In this document: positions 37,311-41,599 of the stretch, piece by piece
How the letters are laid out: each line of letters opens with the position of its first letter
Position numbering within the stretch: position 1 is the stretch's first letter
NCBI RefSeq assembly: GCF_000508185.1
Contig: NZ_AYOY01000155.1
Location: 1-41,599 of the forward strand
Source of the DNA: Sphingobium sp. C100
GTDB taxonomy: Bacteria > Pseudomonadota > Alphaproteobacteria > Sphingomonadales > Sphingomonadaceae
Length of the DNA stretch: 41,599 nt
Direction: 5' to 3'
Program-made: the position numbers and the translations under genes
Notes under the pieces: generated by a model
What the model saw: the letters and a program-made list of their open reading frames with translations, nothing else
Database searches by the model: none
What the model was told of the DNA's origin: nothing

Positions 37311-38089
37311 GCGGCAACCTCCTGTCGGGGCAGGCGCGCAATCAGCTCACGCGCGAGACGCATATAGGCTTCCGATCCCGAACAGCGGAAGTCGTAGATC
37401 AGGGCCGGCACGCCATGGCTGGGCGCTTCGGACAGGCGCACATTGCGCGGAATCACCGTAGTGAAGACCAGGTCGCCAAGGCAGGCGCGGACGTCGTCGG
37501 CCACCTGGTCCGTCAGGCGATTGCGGCGATCATACATGGTGAGCGCGACGCCCATGATCGACAGGCCAGGATTGAAACGGCCCCGGATGCGCTCCACCGT
37601 CAGCAGCAATTGCGACAGACCTTCCAGCGCGAAAAATTCGCACTGGAGCGGCACGAGCAAGGATTGCGCCGCGACCATGGCGTTGATCGTCAACAGGCCG
37701 AGCGAAGGCGGGCAGTCGATCAGGCAGATGTCCCAGCGACCGGGCTGCGCTTCGGACAGCACCCGCTCCAGGCGATGGGTGCGCTCCTCATATTCGATCA
37801 GCTCGATTTCCGCGCCGGAAAGATCCTGGGTCGCGGGCACCAGATCGAGCTTCGGCACGCGGGTGGTGACGATCGTGTCGTCCAGCCCGCAATTGCCGAC
37901 CAGCAGGTCATAGCTGGACCGTTCGCGTTCGGCCTGACCGACGCCAAGGCCCGTCGAAGCGTTACCCTGCGGATCGAAATCGACCAGCAAAACCCGCAGG
38001 CCAGTGGCGGCGAGGCCGGTCGCAAGGTTGATCGCGGTCGTGGTCTTGCCCACCCCTCCCTTCTGGTTGGCGATGGCGATACGGATCAT
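37307..38089 (-). CDS. parA: Chromosome partitioning ATPase ParA
   Basis: A 260-residue Walker-type ATPase of the MinD/ParA family. The deviant Walker A KGGVGKTT is at residues 10-17. [12 protein letters not shown] and [17 protein letters not shown] give switch I and Walker [15 protein letters not shown] near the end is typical of chromosomal ParA. It binds DNA non-specifically when ATP-bound and moves the ParB-parS complex. The ATG at 38089 overlaps the rsmG stop by 4 nt (ATGA) with GAGGA about 9 nt upstream; longer starts would run into rsmG. Confidence 0.97.
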   Translation of the reverse strand: MIRIAIANQKGGVGKTTTAINLATGLAATGLRVLLVDFDPQGNASTGLGVGQAERERSSYDLLVGNCGLDDTIVTTRVPKLDLVPATQDLSGAEIELIEYEERTHRLERVLSEAQPGRWDICLIDCPPSLGLLTINAMVAAQSLLVPLQCEFFALEGLSQLLLTVERIRGRFNPGLSIMGVALTMYDRRNRLTDQVADDVRACLGDLVFTTVIPRNVRLSEAPSHGVPALIYDFRCSGSEAYMRLARELIARLPRQEVAA

Positions 38090-38730
38090 GGGCGATGCTT
38101 CCTCTGGCCGGCGGCGGTGACGGAGTGCGCGACGATGATGGCGCTGTCGGCATCCGTCACACTGGGTTCCACGTGAAACACACCTTGCCATGCCGGGCGC
38201 GTCGCCTCCAGTTCATTTTGCGCATTTCGTCCCTTTGGCAGCACCCATAGGGTCTTTTTATTGGTGAGATGCAGGGCGGAGGCGAGCAGTCGGGGGAGCG
38301 GCGCATAAGCGCGGGCGCTGATGACGGCGGCGTGGCAGGCGGGCACGGCTTCGACCCGGCCGCCAAAGACACGGGCATGACCGATGCCCAGATCGGCCAC
38401 GACGGACTCCAGAAAGTCGATCCGCTTGCGGCGGGATTCGACCATCAGCAACGGCCGTTCGGACAGGCAGGCGAGGACGATGCCCGGCAGGCCGGCCCCG
38501 GACCCGAGGTCGATCCAGTCCCCTTCGCCCGCTGTGCCGGCACGAGAGAGCAACTGGGCGGAGTCGACGATATGCCGCGCCCAGACATGGGGGCGGGTCG
38601 ATTCGGCAATCAGATTCTGCTCATCCATGGCGGACAGGAGGATGGCGACATAGCGCTCCAGCCGGTCCCATGTTTCACGTGGAACGTCGAACTGCGCCTG
38701 AAGCCAGGCGCGCGCTTCTTCCTCGCTCAC
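38086..38730 (-). CDS. rsmG: 16S rRNA (guanine-N7) methyltransferase RsmG (GidB)
   Basis: A 214-residue SAM-dependent enzyme that methylates G527 of 16S rRNA. The SAM-binding motif [14 protein letters not shown] is at about residues 73-86, followed by [11 protein letters not shown]. Residues [15 protein letters not shown] at the N-terminus contain a parS sequence in their codons, and VFHVEPS near the C-terminus contains another. The start is GTG with GGGAGG 4 nt upstream and overlaps the mnmG stop by 4 nt. Loss of RsmG gives low-level streptomycin resistance in other bacteria. Confidence 0.96.
   Translation of the reverse strand: MSEEEARAWLQAQFDVPRETWDRLERYVAILLSAMDEQNLIAESTRPHVWARHIVDSAQLLSRAGTAGEGDWIDLGSGAGLPGIVLACLSERPLLMVESRRKRIDFLESVVADLGIGHARVFGGRVEAVPACHAAVISARAYAPLPRLLASALHLTNKKTLWVLPKGRNAQNELEATRPAWQGVFHVEPSVTDADSAIIVAHSVTAAGQRKHRP
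38165..38180. promoter_or_regulatory. parS: parS site inside rsmG (3' part)
   Basis: GGTTCCACGTGAAACA, with core GTTCCACGTGAAAC at 38166-38179. It differs from the bacterial consensus TGTTTCACGTGAAACA at two positions. It is within rsmG, about 75 nt before the parA start codon on the minus strand. Confidence 0.8.
38671..38686. promoter_or_regulatory. parS: parS site inside rsmG (5' part)
   Basis: TGTTTCACGTGGAACG, with core GTTTCACGTGGAAC at 38672-38685. It differs from the consensus in the right arm (GGAACG for GAAACA). It lies in the codons for VPRET near the RsmG N-terminus, about 500 bp from the previous site. Confidence 0.82.
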
Positions 38731-40577
38731 GCGGCCTCCCGCCGGACATGGACGAGAATGGCGGCAAGCGCCGCCGGCGTGATGCCACGGATGCGCGCGG
38801 CGGCGGCGAGCGTATCCGGCCGAGCCGCGTCGAGCCGTTCGATCATCTCGGTCGACAGGCCGCCGATTGCGCGGAAATCGAAATCGGCGGGGATCAGGAC
38901 GCGCTCATTGCGGCGTAGCTCTGCAATCTCCGCATCCTGCCGCTGGAGATAGGGGGCGTAATGGGCATCCTCCAATATCTCGGCGCGCAGGTCCGCCGGA
39001 GCGTCTCGCAAGGCCGGCGCGAGGTCGAGCAGCAGCGCCTTGTCCATCTCCGGGAAGCGCGCCCAATCGAACAGGCTGCGGCGCGCGCCATCCTGTCGCA
39101 CCGATGCGCCGGCCCGCGCCAGTTCCGAAGCGCTCATCGGTCGGGCCATATCGGCCTCGATCAGTTCGCGCTGCATGGCGCGTTCCGTCAGCCGCGCCGC
39201 GCGCACCGCGCCGATGATGCCACGGGCAAGGCCGACCGGACCGAGCCGCGTTTCGGCATTGTCCGCGCGCAGGCGCAGGCGATATTCCGCCCGCGCCGTC
39301 AGCATCCGATAAGGCTCGGTCACGCCCTGGAGAACGAGATCGTCGATCATCACGCCGATATAGGAGCTGGCCCGGTCGAGGATCATGGCGACGTCGCCAC
39401 GGGCGCGCGCCGCTGCATTGACGCCGGCAACCAGTCCCTGGGCGGCGGCCTCCTCATAGCCGGTGGTGCCGTTAATCTGTCCCGCGCAGAAGAGGCCGGG
39501 CACCGCCCGCACTTCCAGCGTGGCGTCGAGCGCGCGCGGATCGACATGGTCATATTCGACGGCATAACCGGGAACGACGATTTCGACCTGCTCCAGCCCC
39601 GGCAGCGAACGGACCATCTCCAGCTGCACGTCGGTCGGCAGCGAGGTGGAGATGCCGTTGGGATAGACGAGCGGACCGTCCAATCCTTCGGGTTCGAGGA
39701 AAATCTGATGCCCGTCACGATCGCCGAAGCGCAGCACCTTGTCCTCGATCGAGGGACAATAGCGCGGCCCCCGCCCCTCGATCGCACCACTGAACAAAGG
39801 CGACCGACCAAGGCCGTCGCGGATGATCTGATGGGTGCGGTCGTTGGTCCGGGTGATGGCGCAGGCAAGCTGGGGTAGAATGCGCGCGGGCGTGAGCGGC
39901 GACATGGTCCACCCCTCCCCGTCCGATGGCTGGGTTTCGAGCCGCGCCCAGTCGATGGCGCGCCCGTCGAGCCGCGGGGGCGTGCCGGTCTTGAGCCGGG
40001 CGATGGGCAGGCCGACCGCGCGAAGCTGTTCGCCCAGACGCGTCGCAGCGCGCTCGCCGACGCGGCCGCCGGTCTCCCGCTCATCGCCGCGAAACAATTT
40101 GCCGCCCAGAAATGTGCCGGTCGCCAGCACGATGGCGGGCGCCATCAGCGCACCGCCGTCGGCAAGCGCGACACCGGCCACCGCTTCGCCATCAAGGATC
40201 AACGCGCTCGCTTCGCCCTCGACGATGGCGAGGCCGGGCTGCGCGTCCAGCATTGCGTGAATGGCGGCGCGGTAGCGGGTGCGGTCCGCCTGGATGCGCG
40301 GCCCCTGGACGGCCGCGCCCTTGCTGCTGTTGAGCATTCGATAATGGATCGCCGCCGCATCCGCAGCGCGGCCGATCAGCCCGTCGAGCGCATCGACTTC
40401 CCGGACCAAATGGCCCTTGCCCAATCCGCCGATCGCGGGGTTGCAGGACATGGCGCCGACCGTCTGCCGGTCAAAGGTGAGCAGCGCCACCGACGCACCC
40501 TTGCGCGCCGCCGCCGCAGCCGCCTCGCAGCCGGCGTGGCCGCCACCGACCACGATCACATCATAGCTTGTTCGCAT
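38727..40577 (-). CDS. mnmG: tRNA uridine 5-carboxymethylaminomethyl modification enzyme MnmG (GidA)
   Basis: A 616-residue FAD enzyme that works with MnmE to install carboxymethylaminomethyl groups on U34 of certain tRNAs. The FAD motif [13 protein letters not shown] is at residues 11-23. [20 protein letters not shown] holds the conserved Cys and glycine loop. [12 protein letters not shown] and [17 protein letters not shown] are also diagnostic. AAGGG precedes the ATG, overlapping a candidate -10 element. It overlaps rsmG by 4 nt and lies 59 nt downstream of mnmE, with a parS in that gap. Confidence 0.97.
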   Translation of the reverse strand: MRTSYDVIVVGGGHAGCEAAAAAARKGASVALLTFDRQTVGAMSCNPAIGGLGKGHLVREVDALDGLIGRAADAAAIHYRMLNSSKGAAVQGPRIQADRTRYRAAIHAMLDAQPGLAIVEGEASALILDGEAVAGVALADGGALMAPAIVLATGTFLGGKLFRGDERETGGRVGERAATRLGEQLRAVGLPIARLKTGTPPRLDGRAIDWARLETQPSDGEGWTMSPLTPARILPQLACAITRTNDRTHQIIRDGLGRSPLFSGAIEGRGPRYCPSIEDKVLRFGDRDGHQIFLEPEGLDGPLVYPNGISTSLPTDVQLEMVRSLPGLEQVEIVVPGYAVEYDHVDPRALDATLEVRAVPGLFCAGQINGTTGYEEAAAQGLVAGVNAAARARGDVAMILDRASSYIGVMIDDLVLQGVTEPYRMLTARAEYRLRLRADNAETRLGPVGLARGIIGAVRAARLTERAMQRELIEADMARPMSASELARAGASVRQDGARRSLFDWARFPEMDKALLLDLAPALRDAPADLRAEILEDAHYAPYLQRQDAEIAELRRNERVLIPADFDFRAIGGLSTEMIERLDAARPDTLAAAARIRGITPAALAAILVHVRREAA

Positions 40578-40585
40578 AGCGCGCC

Positions 40586-40613
40586 CTTATCAGATTCGGG
40601 GCGCCAAGGTCAA
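40586..40613 (-). promoter_or_regulatory. Candidate sigma-70 promoter for mnmG
   Basis: On the minus strand, TTGACC (40608-40613) and GATAAG (40586-40591) are separated by 16 nt. Transcription would start near 40579, only about 2 nt before the mnmG ATG, giving an almost leaderless message. The -35 element is 3 bp from the parS at 40617-40632. Confidence 0.5.
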
Positions 40614-40616
40614 AAG

Positions 40617-40632
40617 CGTTCCACGTGGAACA
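40617..40632. promoter_or_regulatory. parS: parS site between mnmE and mnmG
   Basis: CGTTCCACGTGGAACA, with the perfect palindrome GTTCCACGTGGAAC at 40618-40631. This is the only good parS in the window lying outside a reading frame. It is next to the candidate mnmG promoter. Confidence 0.85.
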
Positions 40633-40636
40633 TCGC

Positions 40637-41599
40637 TCATTTACCGATGCAGAAACCCGCGAAGAGACGGTCGAGCATATCCTCGGTTCCGGCCTGGCCG
40701 GTCAGCGCGTCAATCGCGGCGCGGGCGAGGCGCAACTCCTCCGCCGCGACGAGCAGGTCGGACTGAGCGCCGGCGGCGTGAAGATGATCGCGCACCGCCG
40801 CAACCCCTTCGCGCTGGCGCCGGTGCAGCGCATAGTCGCCCTCCCCCGGCAGCAGCGCGGCGGATCGTTCGCGCAACAGCGCGACCAGCGCATCCATCCC
40901 CTCCCCCGTTCGGGCGGAGAGGCGAAGGCCCGGTCGGTCGGGCGCGGCGCGATCGCACTGGGCGGCGATCAGGATCGCGTCCGCGCGGGGCAGGTCGGCC
41001 GCGTCGCCCAGCCAGAGGATGATGTCCGCCGCCGCCAGCGCGGCGTGGGCGCGGTCGATACCGATCGCTTCGATCGCGTCGCCGGCTTCGCCGCGCAGGC
41101 CCGCCGTATCGGTGAACAGGAATGCCGTCCCGCCGATCGCAGCCGGCACTTCGATCCGGTCGCGGGTCGTGCCGGCAATGTCGGAGACGATCGCCGCCTC
41201 GCGCCCGACCAGTGCGTTGAGCAGGGTCGACTTGCCGGCATTGGGCGGTCCCGCCAGCACCACCCGCACCCCGTCGCGCAGCCGCTCGGCCGATGGCGCC
41301 GCAAGCATCGTCCCCACCTCGCGCGCCAGCGCGGCGATGCCGTCCCCGATCCGCGCCTCGATCGCGCTGTCAGGCACATCATCCTCATCCGAAAAATCGA
41401 GCGCGGCTTCGGCCATGGCGGACAGGTCGAGCAGGGCGGCGCGCCAGCCATCGATCCGGCGGGAAAAATGCCCCTCCGCCATCAACAGGGCGGCGCGGCG
41501 CTGGCCCTGGGTTTCGGCGGCGAGCAGGTCCGACAGTCCCTCGACGGCGTTCAGGTCCATTCGGCCATGGGCAAAGGCGCGGCGGGTGAATTCGCCCGC
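40637..41599 (-). CDS. mnmE: tRNA modification GTPase MnmE (TrmE), C-terminal 320 residues; 5' end beyond window
   Basis: The frame is open to the window edge, and its first visible residues (AGEFTRRAFAHGRMDL) are the usual end of the MnmE N-terminal domain. About 100-110 residues are missing off the right edge, so this is truncation by the window, not a broken gene. G1 AGPPNAGKSTLLN, G2 GTTRD and G3 DTAG are clear. The position of the G4 NKxD motif reads AAQCD, which is unusual. The C-terminus is FCIGK, the catalytic Cys motif. MnmE partners with MnmG in tRNA U34 modification. Confidence 0.95.
   Translation of the reverse strand, partial: AGEFTRRAFAHGRMDLNAVEGLSDLLAAETQGQRRAALLMAEGHFSRRIDGWRAALLDLSAMAEAALDFSDEDDVPDSAIEARIGDGIAALAREVGTMLAAPSAERLRDGVRVVLAGPPNAGKSTLLNALVGREAAIVSDIAGTTRDRIEVPAAIGGTAFLFTDTAGLRGEAGDAIEAIGIDRAHAALAAADIILWLGDAADLPRADAILIAAQCDRAAPDRPGLRLSARTGEGMDALVALLRERSAALLPGEGDYALHRRQREGVAAVRDHLHAAGAQSDLLVAAEELRLARAAIDALTGQAGTEDMLDRLFAGFCIGK

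Overview
The window looks like a chromosomal segment from a sphingomonad (Sphingomonadaceae, Alphaproteobacteria; Sphingobium/Sphingomonas-like), lying on the origin-proximal side of the chromosome. The reasons are high G+C, the alphaproteobacterial order hisS-prfA-prmC-DUF4167, the order mnmE-mnmG-rsmG-parA-parB, and a four-gene MlaE/MlaF/MCE/lipoprotein transporter of the kind called linKLMN in Sphingobium. Several close matches to the ParB-binding site parS are also present. Coding density is high, and I see no rRNA, tRNA, IS element, prophage or CRISPR array.

Layout. 0.26-1.75 kb: a MOP-family polysaccharide flippase. 1.77-3.0 kb: a CBS-pair protein divergent from a small membrane protein overlapping a YciA-type thioesterase. 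3.0-6.0 kb: two tandem exported DUF4139 paralogues, one with a TonB-box-like motif and a polyproline tract. 6.1-10.3 kb (minus strand): hisS-prfA-prmC with overlapping stops and starts, then DUF4167, which has its own candidate promoter and a terminator. 10.5-13.0 kb: an exported M61 peptidase with a PDZ-like tail, then inorganic pyrophosphatase and a GNRA-looped hairpin. 13.1-17.7 kb: a MocR regulator divergent from a Tat-exported class-V PLP enzyme, an exported beta-propeller protein and a DUF1993 protein. 17.8-22.8 kb: an SH3-type lipoprotein; gyrB-tag-lipoprotein; a Tat-exported DJ-1/PfpI protein. 22.8-29.9 kb: an Lhr-like helicase, a CPA1 antiporter, a Cys/Met-type PLP enzyme coupled to a 2-hydroxyacid dehydrogenase, and a HAD-IB phosphatase. 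29.96-33.5 kb: the Mla/Lin-type lipid transporter. 33.6-36.2 kb: pepN. 36.4-41.6 kb (minus strand): mnmE (5' end outside the window), mnmG, rsmG, parA, parB.

How it fits together. The right-hand third combines tRNA U34 modification (MnmE/MnmG), 16S rRNA methylation (RsmG) and chromosome segregation (ParA/ParB). Consecutive genes of mnmG-rsmG-parA-parB overlap by 4 nt, which implies translational coupling. ParB has four close parS matches here (21.66, 38.17, 38.68 and 40.62 kb) and a fifth site with one substitution in the core (32.94 kb). Three of the four good sites lie inside reading frames and one abuts a candidate mnmG promoter. This is the clearest architectural signal in the window.

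No obviously new defence or mobile system is visible. The best candidates for under-described biology are the MocR/periplasmic PLP enzyme/propeller/DUF1993 locus (13.1-17.7 kb) and the DUF4139 pair with its TonB-box-like insertion (3.0-6.0 kb).
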